A stretch of 64,000 nt of DNA from CAVZMO01 sp963776195 (GTDB taxonomy: Bacteria > Nitrospirota > Thermodesulfovibrionia > Thermodesulfovibrionales > SM23-35). Shown piece after piece: positions 55,343 to 64,000 of this stretch (its first letter is position 1; each line of letters starts with the position of its first letter). The DNA is taken from positions 1 to 64,000 of the forward strand of contig CAVZMO010000025.1 in assembly GCA_963776195.1 (NCBI GenBank), in the 5' to 3' direction. A model generated the notes under the pieces. That model was given only the letters and a program-made list of their open reading frames with translations. It was not told where the DNA came from and made no database searches. Both the position numbers and the translations under genes were made by a program.

Positions 55343-56227
55343 CTATGCCCTCGGATGGTGTTTCGAATAAACCTGTTTTAATCTGTCAGCCGTTACCTTT
55401 GTATAAATCTGGGTTGTTGATATATCCGCGTGTCCGAGCATCTTCTGTAACGAACGCAGGTCCGCGCCGCCTTCGAGCAGATGTGTCGCAAAAGAGTGCC
55501 TCATCGTATGAGGCGAAAGTTTTATCCCGAGTTTCTTGCCCACTCCCTTTATCGTCTGCCAAAAACGCTGCCTCGACATCGGCCCTCCTCTCCGGGTAAT
55601 AAAGAGATAAGGAGAACGTTTTTTTTTCAGGATATCGGGCCTTTGCAGTCTTATATATGTTTTCACTCTCTCGGCCGCTCTCATATGAAAAGGCACGATC
55701 CTTTCCTTTGAGCCCTTTCCCAGAACGCGTAAAAACCCGGCTTCGAGATTAATATCTTCAAGCTTAAGAGAGATCAGTTCACTGACACGCAAACCCGATG
55801 AATACAGAAGTTCGAACATGACATGGTCTCTCATTATCGTAGGGTCCGAGGGGTTGCATGATGAACTCATATCGAGAAAGGAGGCGACTTCGGAAACACT
55901 GAGTGACTTCGGAAGTCTTTCCCACTTTTTCGGTGACTGGAGGTTTTCCGACGGGTCCTCTTTGATAACATTTTCGATAAGGAGGTATCTGCATAGTCCT
56001 TTAATGGACGATAAGAACCTGCAGATACTCGAAGCGGTGTAGTTTTCACCTCTCACCTTTTCAAGAAAATCAATAATATCCGCCTTTGTGAACGAATCAA
56101 ACCCTTTGTCCTTTGATGACAGGAAGCCATGAAATTTCCTGAGATCAAACTGGTACGATTCCGTGGTATTCCTCGACAGTCCCTTTTCGACCGTGAGATA
56201 GGTAAGCAAATCTTTAAGATGGTCCAC
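55343..56227 (-). CDS. xerD: Tyrosine recombinase XerD-like
   Basis: 294 aa, normal Xer length. N-terminal core-binding domain, catalytic residues R (SSGLRVSELISLKLEDIN), K (GKGSKERIVPF), HxxR (HTMRHSFATHLLEGGADLRS), H (LGHADISTT), Y (TQIYTKV). Likely the chromosome dimer resolution recombinase. Ends before the convergent region. Confidence 0.9.
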   Translation of the reverse strand: MDHLKDLLTYLTVEKGLSRNTTESYQFDLRKFHGFLSSKDKGFDSFTKADIIDFLEKVRGENYTASSICRFLSSIKGLCRYLLIENVIKEDPSENLQSPKKWERLPKSLSVSEVASFLDMSSSCNPSDPTIMRDHVMFELLYSSGLRVSELISLKLEDINLEAGFLRVLGKGSKERIVPFHMRAAERVKTYIRLQRPDILKKKRSPYLFITRRGGPMSRQRFWQTIKGVGKKLGIKLSPHTMRHSFATHLLEGGADLRSLQKMLGHADISTTQIYTKVTADRLKQVYSKHHPRA

Positions 56228-56235
56228 AAAATCTC

Positions 56236-56955
56236 CTAAAACATTCCATATATAGCCTTCATCTCGTCTGTATAACCTCCGTCTTCTTTATAGATATAAA
56301 GAGGCTTTTCTACTTTCAGGCCCATTCTTCCCCCCTTGACGGCCTCCAGCAAAACCATCTTTGACTCTGATGATATCGTTGAGTGAATAAATCTTGACCT
56401 TTTCGGCTCAACACCTTTTTCCCTTAAGACGTCTATAAGTTCGGCAAGCCTGGAGGGATGATAAATTAGGCATAATCTCCCTTTTGCTCTCAAAAGGGAT
56501 GCAGCAGCAGCAATAAATTCACGTAAACTCAATTTTATCTCATGCCTTGCAATTGCCTTTTCCTCTTCGATATTGAGAAGGCCGCTTTTGAGTCTTCTAA
56601 AGGGCGGATTCGATACGACGAGGTCGTAATACCGGAACGTCGATGCCAGGGCAGGCAGAGTTCTTAAATCGCATTTAATCACTTTAACGCGGTCTTCGAG
56701 GCGATTGAGAAGGACATTTTTCCCCGCAAGTCTGAAAAGGTTGTCCTGAATTTCAAAAAGGTCGATGCGTGCACCGGGATATCTCTTTGCGAGCAGTATT
56801 CCAATAATGCCGGAACCGGCGCCGAGATCCGCGATACCGGCTGCTTCTCTGAGGGTCACAAAGTCATAGAGCAGTAGGGAATCAACCGAAAAACGATACC
56901 CTGCTTTTGATTGATACAATTGTACGTCACGTATACTGTCAAATGTTATATCCAT
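56236..56955 (-). CDS. TrmN6-like tRNA/rRNA methyltransferase
   Basis: 239 aa. SAM motif GAGSGIIGILLAKRYP, then the N6-adenine motif NPPFRRLKSG and SKMVLLEAVKGGRMGL. Family: tRNA1(Val) A37-N6 methyltransferase YfiC/TrmN6. Ends 8 bp before the xerD-like gene start. Confidence 0.9.
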   Translation of the reverse strand: MDITFDSIRDVQLYQSKAGYRFSVDSLLLYDFVTLREAAGIADLGAGSGIIGILLAKRYPGARIDLFEIQDNLFRLAGKNVLLNRLEDRVKVIKCDLRTLPALASTFRYYDLVVSNPPFRRLKSGLLNIEEEKAIARHEIKLSLREFIAAAASLLRAKGRLCLIYHPSRLAELIDVLREKGVEPKRSRFIHSTISSESKMVLLEAVKGGRMGLKVEKPLYIYKEDGGYTDEMKAIYGMF

Positions 56956-57078
56956 AACGTATCAGGTCAGGACAGGACTTCTGGAGTCTCCTCAGGAGAA
57001 GATCATTTTTGTTATATTAATCTGACACATTCGACGGGCCGAATGCAATTTCTATATGCTGAATGGTTCATTTCGATT

Positions 57079-57114
57079 AAAAAAAGGCCATGCCTTCCGG
57101 CATAGCCTTTTTGA
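57079..57114 (-). terminator. Terminator of the atp operon
   Basis: On the minus strand GGCTATGCC, loop GGAA, GGCATGGCC followed by seven T. It lies 23 bp after the atpC stop. Confidence 0.85.
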
Positions 57115-57136
57115 TCTATTAAATCTGAGATTTACC

Positions 57137-57541
57137 CTAAACTTTCTTTTCTGCCACCTGTGCCCTTGCCACCGCTCTTTCCAGTGCCGAAGATGATCGT
57201 GCAAAATCAAACTCTTCTGCCTTCTTAAGCCTTTCTTCAGCCCTTTTCATTGCCGCCTTTGCCCTCTCCATATCGATATCTTCGGATTTTTCCGCACTGT
57301 CGGCAAGTATCATAACCTTTTCCGGTCCGACCTCTGCATATCCCCAGTTGACGAATACATATTTTGTAGCATTCCCTTTTTTATATACGAGCATGCCTAT
57401 CTTTAAGGTTGTGAAAAAAGGCACATGACCCGGGAGCACGCCGAAATCACCTTCACTTCCGGTGCACGACACTTCGTCAACATCCTCACTCAGAATAAGG
57501 CCGTAAGGTGTAACGATTTCAAGTTTTAATTTGCTTTCCAT
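57137..57541 (-). CDS. atpC: ATP synthase F1 subunit epsilon
   Basis: 134 aa. Beta-sandwich N-terminus (LEIVTPYGLILSEDVDEVSC, GDFGVLPGHVPFFTTL) and a helical C-terminus (EERLKKAEEFDFARSSSALE). Last gene of the operon. Confidence 0.96.
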   Translation of the reverse strand: MESKLKLEIVTPYGLILSEDVDEVSCTGSEGDFGVLPGHVPFFTTLKIGMLVYKKGNATKYVFVNWGYAEVGPEKVMILADSAEKSEDIDMERAKAAMKRAEERLKKAEEFDFARSSSALERAVARAQVAEKKV

Positions 57542-57572
57542 GAATTATTCTCCTGCCTTAGCCTTTATTTCT

Positions 57573-58994
57573 TTATACCTGCCGGCTCCAACCAAGTTTC
57601 TTCGCCTTTTCCTCAACCTCTTCAATCGGTCCCACCATATAGAATGCCTGCTCCGGCATGTCATCATACTTACCCTCAACAATCGCATTGAAACCTTTTA
57701 TGGTATCCGCAGTCTTGACATATTTACCTTTTTGACCGGTAAATGTCTCTGCAACATGGAACGGCTGGCTCAGGAATCTCTGGAGCTTTCTTGCTCTTGC
57801 AACGAGCATTTTGTCATCTTCCGAGAGTTCCTCGATACCGAGGATAGCGATAATATCCTGAAGCTCTTTATATCTCTGAAGGGTTTTCTGGACGCTTCTG
57901 GCAACCGCGTAGTGCTCATCTCCGATGACCTTCGGATCGAGAATTCTCGATGTAGAGTCCAGAGGGTCAACAGCAGGATAGATACCGAGTTCTGAAATCT
58001 GTCTTGAGAGAACGACTGTTCCGTCAAGATGGGTAAATGCCGTTGCAACCGCAGGGTCAGTAAGGTCGTCCGCAGGGACATAGATAGCCTGCATGGATGT
58101 AATAGCACCCTTCTTTGTCGTGGTAATCCTCTCCTGGAGTGCACCCATGTCGGTGCCGAGAGTCGGCTGATAACCGACGGCGGATGGCATTCTTCCTAAG
58201 AGTGCTGAAACCTCTGCCCAGGCGAGAGTATATCTGAAGATATTGTCAATGAATAAGAGAACGTCCTGTCCCTGGTCTCTGAAGTATTCTGCACAGGTCA
58301 ATGCGCTCAATCCTACGTTTGCCCTTGCTCCGGGCGGCTCGTTCATCTGACCGTAGATAAGGGCTGCCTTCGGTAAAACGCCTGAGTGCTTCATTTCCAG
58401 GTAAAGGTCGTTTCCTTCTCTTGTTCTCTCACCGACCCCTGCAAAAACCGAGATGCCACCATGAACCATTGCGATGTTGTTGATCATCTCCATGATAATA
58501 ACGGTCTTGCCGACTCCTGCGCCACCGAACATCCCCATCTTACCGCCTCTGACGAACGGTATAAGGAGGTCAAAGACTTTAACGCCTGTCTCAAATGCCT
58601 GTGTAGTAGCCTCCTGTTCAACAAAATCAGGCGCCAGCCTGTGAATAGGCATCCTCTCTGTTGCTTCTATCGGCCCCATTTCATCAACAGGGTCGCCTAC
58701 GACATTTATAATTCTTCCTAATGATGACTTGCCGACAGGAACCGTTATAGGCTGACCGGTATCTACAACCTTCATACCTCTTACAAGGCCGTCTGTCGGT
58801 CCCATAGCAATGGTCCTTACCTTATTCTCACCAAGATGAATAGCGGTCTCCAGGGTAATATGAATCTCGGGGATACCCTTGGACGGATCCCCCGGATAAT
58901 CAACCTTCACCGCATCTTTAATCTTTGGAAGTACTTTTTCGAATTCTAAGTCTACAACTGCGCCTATTACCTGTGCTACTTTTCCTTCGTTCAT
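57573..58994 (-). CDS. atpD: ATP synthase F1 subunit beta
   Basis: 473 aa from the ATG at 58994, preceded by GGGGG; a longer in-frame start is less supported. Walker A GGAGVGKTV, catalytic Glu in VGERTREGNDLY, Walker B LLFIDNIFR, LSRQISELGIYPAVDPL. Catalytic subunit. Confidence 0.98.
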   Translation of the reverse strand: MNEGKVAQVIGAVVDLEFEKVLPKIKDAVKVDYPGDPSKGIPEIHITLETAIHLGENKVRTIAMGPTDGLVRGMKVVDTGQPITVPVGKSSLGRIINVVGDPVDEMGPIEATERMPIHRLAPDFVEQEATTQAFETGVKVFDLLIPFVRGGKMGMFGGAGVGKTVIIMEMINNIAMVHGGISVFAGVGERTREGNDLYLEMKHSGVLPKAALIYGQMNEPPGARANVGLSALTCAEYFRDQGQDVLLFIDNIFRYTLAWAEVSALLGRMPSAVGYQPTLGTDMGALQERITTTKKGAITSMQAIYVPADDLTDPAVATAFTHLDGTVVLSRQISELGIYPAVDPLDSTSRILDPKVIGDEHYAVARSVQKTLQRYKELQDIIAILGIEELSEDDKMLVARARKLQRFLSQPFHVAETFTGQKGKYVKTADTIKGFNAIVEGKYDDMPEQAFYMVGPIEEVEEKAKKLGWSRQV

Positions 58995-59039
58995 GTGATA
59001 CCCCCTCAACTATATTAAAATTCTTTAATCCTCAATTCC

Positions 59040-59918
59040 CTAATCCTTCAATGCCTCAACACCGCCGACAATGTCCATCAGTTCCTTAGTAATGGATGCC
59101 TGTCTTACCTTGTTTGCCAGGAGTGTTACCTTAGTAATAAGTTCAGAACAGTTCTTTGTAGCATTTTCCATGGCAGCCATCCTTGCGGCTTCCTCTGATG
59201 CTGAGGATTCGAGCAATGCCCTGTAAATCTGTATTTCAATATATTTCGGCAGCAGTCTTTCGAATATGGCCGCCCGTGAAGGTTCATAGAGGTAATCTGC
59301 TGTCATGGATGCCTCTTTCCGGCCCTCTTCTCCCTCTATCACACCCACAGGCAGAAGTTTCATTATGGTAACCTTCTGGGAAATCATCGATTTGAATTCA
59401 TTGTAAATGACGATAACTTCATCAAAGGTCTCGTTAGTATAACCCTCAATGAGATTACCCGCGATCTCCTGAGCATTGGCATAGGATATTCTTCCGGAAA
59501 GGCCGATCCACGAGTTTCTCATCGGGATATTTCTTCTTTTGAAAAAGTCGCGTGACTTTCTGCCGACAACGCTCAGGGTCAGTCCAACCCCTTCCTTCTT
59601 CAGGCCATTGATATAATTATTCGCGGCCCTCGTTATATTTGTATTAAAGGCGCCGCAGAGACCTTTATCGGATGTAATCACGAGAACTTCCACGTTCTTT
59701 TTCAACCTCAACGCAAGGAGGGGATGTATCTCGCGCTCCGCAACCTTCGCGATATCAGTCAGGACTGTTCCCATCCTTGAAGCATAAGGCCTGAAATTCA
59801 GCATCCTGTCCTGAACCTTCCGCATTTTTGATGCGGCCACCATTTTCATGGCAGCAGTAATCTTCTTGGTGCTCTGGATTGCTTTTAGTCTTTTTCTTAT
59901 ATCCCTTAAAGTTGGCAT
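59040..59918 (-). CDS. atpG: ATP synthase F1 subunit gamma
   Basis: 292 aa. Conserved N-terminal RDIRKRLKAIQSTKKITAAM and C-terminal MAAMENATKNCSELI; central SDKGLCGAFN. Central rotor stalk. Confidence 0.97.
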   Translation of the reverse strand: MPTLRDIRKRLKAIQSTKKITAAMKMVAASKMRKVQDRMLNFRPYASRMGTVLTDIAKVAEREIHPLLALRLKKNVEVLVITSDKGLCGAFNTNITRAANNYINGLKKEGVGLTLSVVGRKSRDFFKRRNIPMRNSWIGLSGRISYANAQEIAGNLIEGYTNETFDEVIVIYNEFKSMISQKVTIMKLLPVGVIEGEEGRKEASMTADYLYEPSRAAIFERLLPKYIEIQIYRALLESSASEEAARMAAMENATKNCSELITKVTLLANKVRQASITKELMDIVGGVEALKD

Positions 59919-59942
59919 TTATCCTCTCCTATCACAAACGTA

Positions 59943-61454
59943 TTATGCTGAGAAGGTTTTCTTGAATGCTGTGATTGCCTCGGTAAGCTTTGCTTTAAGG
60001 TCATCATCCAGTGCCTTCTTTTCCATGATCTCTTTCTTCAGGGCCTGCTTTTCCGCCCTGATATATCTCATAAACGCTTCCTCAAAGGTCCTTATTGAAT
60101 CAACCGGAACGTCATCGAGAAAGCCCTGAGTTCCCGCGAAAATAACAATAATCTGATCGTCAACCGACATAGGGACAAACTGGTCCTGCTTCAGAAGCTC
60201 GACCATCCTTCTTCCTCTTTCAATCTGTGCAAGGGTTGCCTTATCGAGGTCAGATGCGAACTGAGCGAATGCGGCAAGCTCTCTGTACTGTGCGAGGTCG
60301 AGTCTGAGCATACCGGCAACCTGTTTCATTGCCTTTATCTGGGCTGCGCCACCGACACGGCTGACTGAAAGACCTGCGTTAACCGCCGGTCTTACACCCG
60401 CATAGAAAAGTTCGGGCTCAAGATAGATCTGGCCGTCTGTAATAGAAATAACGTTTGTCGGAATATAACCGGAAACGTCACCGGCCTGTGTCTCGATAAC
60501 CGGAATTGCCGTAAGCGACCCGGCACCCATTGCATCGCTCATCTTTGCTGCCCTTTCGAGGAGCCTTGAATGGAGGTAGAAGACGTCACCGGGATATGCC
60601 TCACGTGAAGGAGGACGTCTCAAAATCAGGGAAAGCTGTCTGTATGCCTGCGCCTGCTTGGTAAGGTCATCATACGCAATAAAAGCGGCCTTGCCGTTAT
60701 CCCTGAAATACTCACCCATCGTACAACCCACATACGGCGCTATATACTGCATCGGCGCCGGCTCACTCGCTGTTGCAACAACAACGATGGTGTGCTCCAG
60801 TGCGCCCATTTCCTCAAGTTTCTTGACGGTATTGACGACAGCCGGTCTACGCTGTCCGATTGCCACATATATGCATGTGACATCGCCGCCTTTCTGATTG
60901 ATAATGGTGTCAATAAGGATGGCTGTTTTTCCGATCTGACGGTCACCGATGACGAGCTCCCTCTGGCCTCTTCCTATCGGGATCATGGCGTCAACCGCTT
61001 TAATGCCGGTCTGGAGGGGTTCATGCACCGGTTTCCTTTTAATAATACCTGGTGCAACAACTTCGACCCTTCTTGTCTGTTTTGAATTAATCGGGCCCTT
61101 TCCGTCTATGGGCTGTCCGATAGCATTAACTACTCTTCCCTTGAGTTCATCTCCGACCGGGACTTCCATAACCTTTCCAGTGCGTTTTACGATATCGCCT
61201 TCCTTAACATTTTTGTCCTCACCGAAGAGGACCGCGCCGACTGAATCTTCTTCAAGGTTCAGGGCCATGCCGAAAACACCGTTCTGGAACTCAAGCATCT
61301 CCATAGCCATACAGTTGTCAAGACCGTAAACCTTTGCGACACCGTCACCGATGTAAGTGACCGTACCGATCTCACTGACATCAACCTTCTTCTCGAAATC
61401 CGTAATCTGCTTTTTTAGAAGTTCACTTATTTCTTCTGTTTTAATTTCTGCCAT
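59943..61454 (-). CDS. atpA: ATP synthase F1 subunit alpha
   Basis: 503 aa. Walker A GDRQIGKTAILIDT, and the alpha-specific residue set ELAAFAQFASDLDKAT. Non-catalytic nucleotide-binding subunit. Confidence 0.98.
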   Translation of the reverse strand: MAEIKTEEISELLKKQITDFEKKVDVSEIGTVTYIGDGVAKVYGLDNCMAMEMLEFQNGVFGMALNLEEDSVGAVLFGEDKNVKEGDIVKRTGKVMEVPVGDELKGRVVNAIGQPIDGKGPINSKQTRRVEVVAPGIIKRKPVHEPLQTGIKAVDAMIPIGRGQRELVIGDRQIGKTAILIDTIINQKGGDVTCIYVAIGQRRPAVVNTVKKLEEMGALEHTIVVVATASEPAPMQYIAPYVGCTMGEYFRDNGKAAFIAYDDLTKQAQAYRQLSLILRRPPSREAYPGDVFYLHSRLLERAAKMSDAMGAGSLTAIPVIETQAGDVSGYIPTNVISITDGQIYLEPELFYAGVRPAVNAGLSVSRVGGAAQIKAMKQVAGMLRLDLAQYRELAAFAQFASDLDKATLAQIERGRRMVELLKQDQFVPMSVDDQIIVIFAGTQGFLDDVPVDSIRTFEEAFMRYIRAEKQALKKEIMEKKALDDDLKAKLTEAITAFKKTFSA

Positions 61455-61458
61455 AATG

Positions 61459-61998
61459 TCACCCCTTTATTAACTCATCTTTTAAGAGCCTTAACTGGCC
61501 CCTTATGCTCGTATCATACATGGTGCTTCCGATCTTAACGAGAATTCCGCCAAGAAGGGAAGGATCAATCACGTATTCCAGATCCACATCCCTGTCCACC
61601 ATTTTCTTCAGGGAAGCCCTCAACACGCCCTCGCGGTCCTTACTTATCTCGATCGGACTCATAACAATCGCCTTAGCCCTCTTTTGTCTTTCGAGATAAA
61701 GACTTGTCGCAATCCTGAGTATCTCGGCGAGCCCTATGATCGCGCCGATCTCAGCGAGGTACAGGATGAATTTGACCGTACTGTCCGAGAGGTTGAGTTT
61801 GTCTGCAAGCGCTTTTATGACCCCTGTCCTCTCCTCTGTCGTAAATCGCGGGTTAGCAAGGAGACTCCTAAACTCCCTGCTCTTGACCATAAGCTCGTTA
61901 ACGGAACCTATTTCGGCAATTGCCCGGCCTGCCTTATCCATTCCGACATTCCTCAGCAACGCCTTTGCGTACTTACTTGCCCCTTTTATCTTTTTCAA
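61459..61998 (-). CDS. atpH: ATP synthase F1 subunit delta
   Basis: 179 aa. Helical N-terminus and C-terminal DPSLLGGILVKIGSTMYDTS typical of the delta (OSCP) family. Overlaps atpF by 4 bp (ATGA). Confidence 0.95.
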   Translation of the reverse strand: MKKIKGASKYAKALLRNVGMDKAGRAIAEIGSVNELMVKSREFRSLLANPRFTTEERTGVIKALADKLNLSDSTVKFILYLAEIGAIIGLAEILRIATSLYLERQKRAKAIVMSPIEISKDREGVLRASLKKMVDRDVDLEYVIDPSLLGGILVKIGSTMYDTSIRGQLRLLKDELIKG

Positions 61999-62609
61999 CC
62001 TCTGCCTCCTATCTTCACAAGAGACTCATCAAGAAGCCTTTCCTGTTCTTCCTTGGTTAACTTGTCCTTGAGCTTTTTCTCTGCGAGTTCCATCGCCAAT
62101 TCTACGGCCTCGGCTTTGATCGCCTCTTTCGCATGCTTCAATTCGAACTCTATATTGGTTTTCGCCTGCTCCAGTATCTTATCTTTCAGTCTCCCGCTTT
62201 CTTCAATAATCCTGTCGCGCTCAATCTCACCCGATTTTCTTGCGGCGGCAACGATCGCTGCGACCTCCGCATCCTTTGTCTTGAACCGTTCTTCCGCCTC
62301 CTTCAGGGCCTTTAACGCGGCCTCTTTTGCCTCTTTGGCTTCGCTCAAGGTCTTTTCGATCAGTTCAGTCCTTTTCTTGAGAAAGTCCCCGAGAGGTTTT
62401 CTGCCGAATTTAAAAAGGATGATCACCAGGATTAAAAAGTTGATGATTTTATATATGTAGACCTTCAAAATCGACCCGTGTTCGCCCTCTTCGCCACCGC
62501 CACTGCCAAACGCGTATGCGACGAAGGTCAGGCTAAGAATAAAAAATGGCAGAATCAGTTTCTTTAAGGTCTGTATTCTGAACTCTGTTTTCTGTGTTCC
62601 GTTTCTCAT
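61995..62609 (-). CDS. atpF: ATP synthase F0 subunit b
   Basis: 204 aa. Two hydrophobic segments, first signal-like (LILPFFILSLTFVAYAFG), second the family's TM (IINFLILVIILFKFGRKPLGDFL), then a long charged helix. Overlaps the b' gene by 4 bp. Confidence 0.93.
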   Translation of the reverse strand: MRNGTQKTEFRIQTLKKLILPFFILSLTFVAYAFGSGGGEEGEHGSILKVYIYKIINFLILVIILFKFGRKPLGDFLKKRTELIEKTLSEAKEAKEAALKALKEAEERFKTKDAEVAAIVAAARKSGEIERDRIIEESGRLKDKILEQAKTNIEFELKHAKEAIKAEAVELAMELAEKKLKDKLTKEEQERLLDESLVKIGGRG

Positions 62610-63025
62610 GCTTTCACCAACTTTCTCACAATTTCGTCAGAGAACTTATCCACGTCGGCCCTTAAAGCCTTTCTTGCTTTTTCGGCTTCAGCCTTAATCT
62701 CCGCCCTGGCCTTCTCAAGTATCGAGGCAGCTTCCGCCTCTGCAGCAGAATGAACCTCTTTTTGTTTGCTGACAGCCTCGCCTTTGAGAGACTCGAACAT
62801 CTCTTTTGCTTTGTTTCTCGATTCAGCGAGTGCACGGTTCAATCCGGCAATGCTCTCTTCCCTTTTGTCGGTCATGACCTTGGCTGCATCGAGATTCCCC
62901 TTGACGGTGTCTTCTCGTTCCTTGACGATCTTAAGGATGGGTTTAAAAAGGATGGCATTTAGGATGAAAAGCAGGACAAGAAAATTGATGAGTGAGACAA
63001 TAAAGGTCCAGTTAAATTCTAGCAT
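62606..63025 (-). CDS. atpF': ATP synthase F0 subunit b'
   Basis: 139 aa. One N-terminal TM (NWTFIVSLINFLVLLFIL), then a helical stalk. The presence of both b and b' is typical of phototrophs, delta-proteobacteria and Nitrospirota. First gene of the operon. Confidence 0.9.
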   Translation of the reverse strand: MLEFNWTFIVSLINFLVLLFILNAILFKPILKIVKEREDTVKGNLDAAKVMTDKREESIAGLNRALAESRNKAKEMFESLKGEAVSKQKEVHSAAEAEAASILEKARAEIKAEAEKARKALRADVDKFSDEIVRKLVKA

Positions 63026-63064
63026 CTTTCACCTTCCATCGAGTAGTTTAAGAAAAGCGAAGTC

Positions 63065-63094
63065 AGCATACCACAAGGGAAAAAAAATTGTCAA
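63065..63094 (-). promoter_or_regulatory. Candidate sigma-70 promoter of the atp operon
   Basis: On the minus strand TTGACA (63094-63089), an 18-bp spacer and TATGCT (63070-63065). It sits 40-70 bp upstream of the first atp gene. Confidence 0.6.
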
Positions 63095-63200
63095 GAGATT
63101 TTTATACGAAAAAGTGTGTATTTTAAATTATTGGATTGAGTCTCTACAGAGGAGTTTTATCTCTCATGCGAGTCAATTTATATTGTGCTAAAATAAGCAG

Positions 63201-64000
63201 ATGTATGTCGAAAAACTCAAAATTTTAGAGGAACAAAAACTCTTAAGACAACTAAAAGACCGGGAATCTCCCCAGGGACCGAGGATAGTTTTTGAGGGAA
63301 AGGAATACGTAAACTTCTCATCAAATGATTATCTCGGACTCGCGAACCACCCTTATTTAATCGAGAAGGTCAAAGAGTCATTGGACGTGTACGGGTTTGG
63401 CTCCGGCGCGTCCAGACTTCTCAGTGGCGGGAGTAGTCTGCACAAACACCTTGAGGACAGGATTGCACAATTCAAGGGCACAGAATCATCCCTTGTTTTT
63501 AACTCTGGATATGCGGCAAATACCGGCATCATACCTGCCCTCGCAGACGAAAATACTACGCTATTTAGTGATGAGTTCAATCACGCAAGTATTATCGATG
63601 GGTGCAGGATCAGCACGTCGAAAACCCTTGTCTATAAACATAAGGATTTCGCACATTTGGAAGAACTGATGAGAAAAGAAGATTCAAGAAAGAAGATTGT
63701 CATAACCGACACGGTCTTCAGCATGGATGGAGACATCTCGCCGTTAAGAGAATTAGCCGATATTTGCAAAAATTATGAAGCGATTTTGTATCTGGATGAA
63801 GCTCACGCAACCGGCGTCATCGGTAACGGTAAGGGCGCGCTCGCTCACTTTGATCTAAAGCCTGAACCATGGATTGTTCAGATGGGGACTTTCTCAAAAG
63901 CCTTCGGTTCGTGCGGCGCTTTCCTGGCCGGCAATTCAGATGTAGTACGATGGACATTAAACAATGCAAGAAGCTTTGTGTTCTCAACGGCGCTTCCCTC
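63201..64000 (+). CDS. bioF: 8-amino-7-oxononanoate synthase (partial, cut by window end)
   Basis: 266 aa visible. PLP-dependent alpha-oxoamine synthase: NFSSNDYLGLANHPYL, YGFGSGASRLLSGGSSLHK, FNSGYAANTG, DEAHATGVIG, and the PLP Lys in GTFSKAFGSCGAF. It condenses pimeloyl thioester and alanine in biotin synthesis. The related Kbl enzyme differs, so BioF is preferred but not certain. No clear ribosome-binding site. Confidence 0.85.
   Translation, partial: MYVEKLKILEEQKLLRQLKDRESPQGPRIVFEGKEYVNFSSNDYLGLANHPYLIEKVKESLDVYGFGSGASRLLSGGSSLHKHLEDRIAQFKGTESSLVFNSGYAANTGIIPALADENTTLFSDEFNHASIIDGCRISTSKTLVYKHKDFAHLEELMRKEDSRKKIVITDTVFSMDGDISPLRELADICKNYEAILYLDEAHATGVIGNGKGALAHFDLKPEPWIVQMGTFSKAFGSCGAFLAGNSDVVRWTLNNARSFVFSTALP

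Noticed and set aside
1..64000. tRNA, rRNA or CRISPR arrays
   Set aside because: I found no cloverleaf-like TTCGAAT-loop pattern in a suitable frame and no regularly spaced repeats beyond those listed.

Overview
The window looks like a chromosomal segment (possibly a metagenome-assembled contig) of a Gram-negative, strictly or facultatively anaerobic bacterium with respiratory and sulfur-linked metabolism. A Nitrospirota or Desulfobacterota-type host fits best. The reasons are a KorAB-type 2-oxoacid:ferredoxin oxidoreductase, several rubrerythrins, a desulforedoxin, a flavodiiron protein, a DsrC/TusE-like protein, an HAO-like octaheme cytochrome, a lipid A acyltransferase and an F-type ATPase with separate b and b' subunits. 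The phylum is inferred from gene content, not demonstrated.

Layout. 1-5.9 kb: GC-rich, multiply frameshifted cyclic beta-1,2-glucan synthase (NdvB/GH94) pseudogene. 5.9-16.4 kb: AT-rich defence/toxin island bounded by a ~103-bp direct repeat (56 bp identical) of the ndvB 3' end. It holds a VapBC-like pair, a leftward operon with a giant DUF1998 helicase and a 910-aa partner (Druantia III-like architecture), and a UPF0175/DUF3368 pair. 16.5-26.3 kb: engB, a pseudo-receiver-PilZ protein, a MacAB-like exporter, an apparently inactive trypsin-like protease with TPRs, an L,D-transpeptidase, tpx and an NrtS-like protein. 26.3-33.6 kb: AT-rich sigma-70 gene, HU, and a leftward operon with rubrerythrin-like protein and KorA/KorB, korA carrying a frameshift.

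33.9-38.2 kb is a mobile region. Three attC-like hairpins spaced ~550 bp apart frame HicBA and GNAT cassettes with no integron integrase in view (CALIN-like). Next to them lies an IS91-family element (tyrosine recombinase plus transposase with an in-frame TGA) and a ~150-bp MITE-like element. 38.2-41.1 kb: a RelE-like/UvrD-like helicase/ankyrin fusion. 41.2-45.4 kb: a radical SAM/SPASM enzyme carrying an in-frame repeat insertion, followed directly by a 20-residue Cys-rich peptide gene and a terminator (candidate RiPP locus), then ferredoxin, a DsrC-like protein lacking both redox cysteines, a ferritin-like protein and a second radical SAM/SPASM enzyme.

45.5-50.9 kb: a rightward oxygen/nitrogen-oxide stress cluster (desulforedoxin, flavodiiron protein, CMD protein, rubrerythrin, octaheme cytochrome, FMN reductase). 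51-57 kb: housekeeping genes (response regulator, lipid A acyltransferase, Lon-like protease, XerD-like recombinase, TrmN6-like methyltransferase). 57.1-63.1 kb: atpF'-F-H-A-G-D-C with promoter and terminator, without a and c subunits. 63.2 kb to the end: 5' part of bioF.
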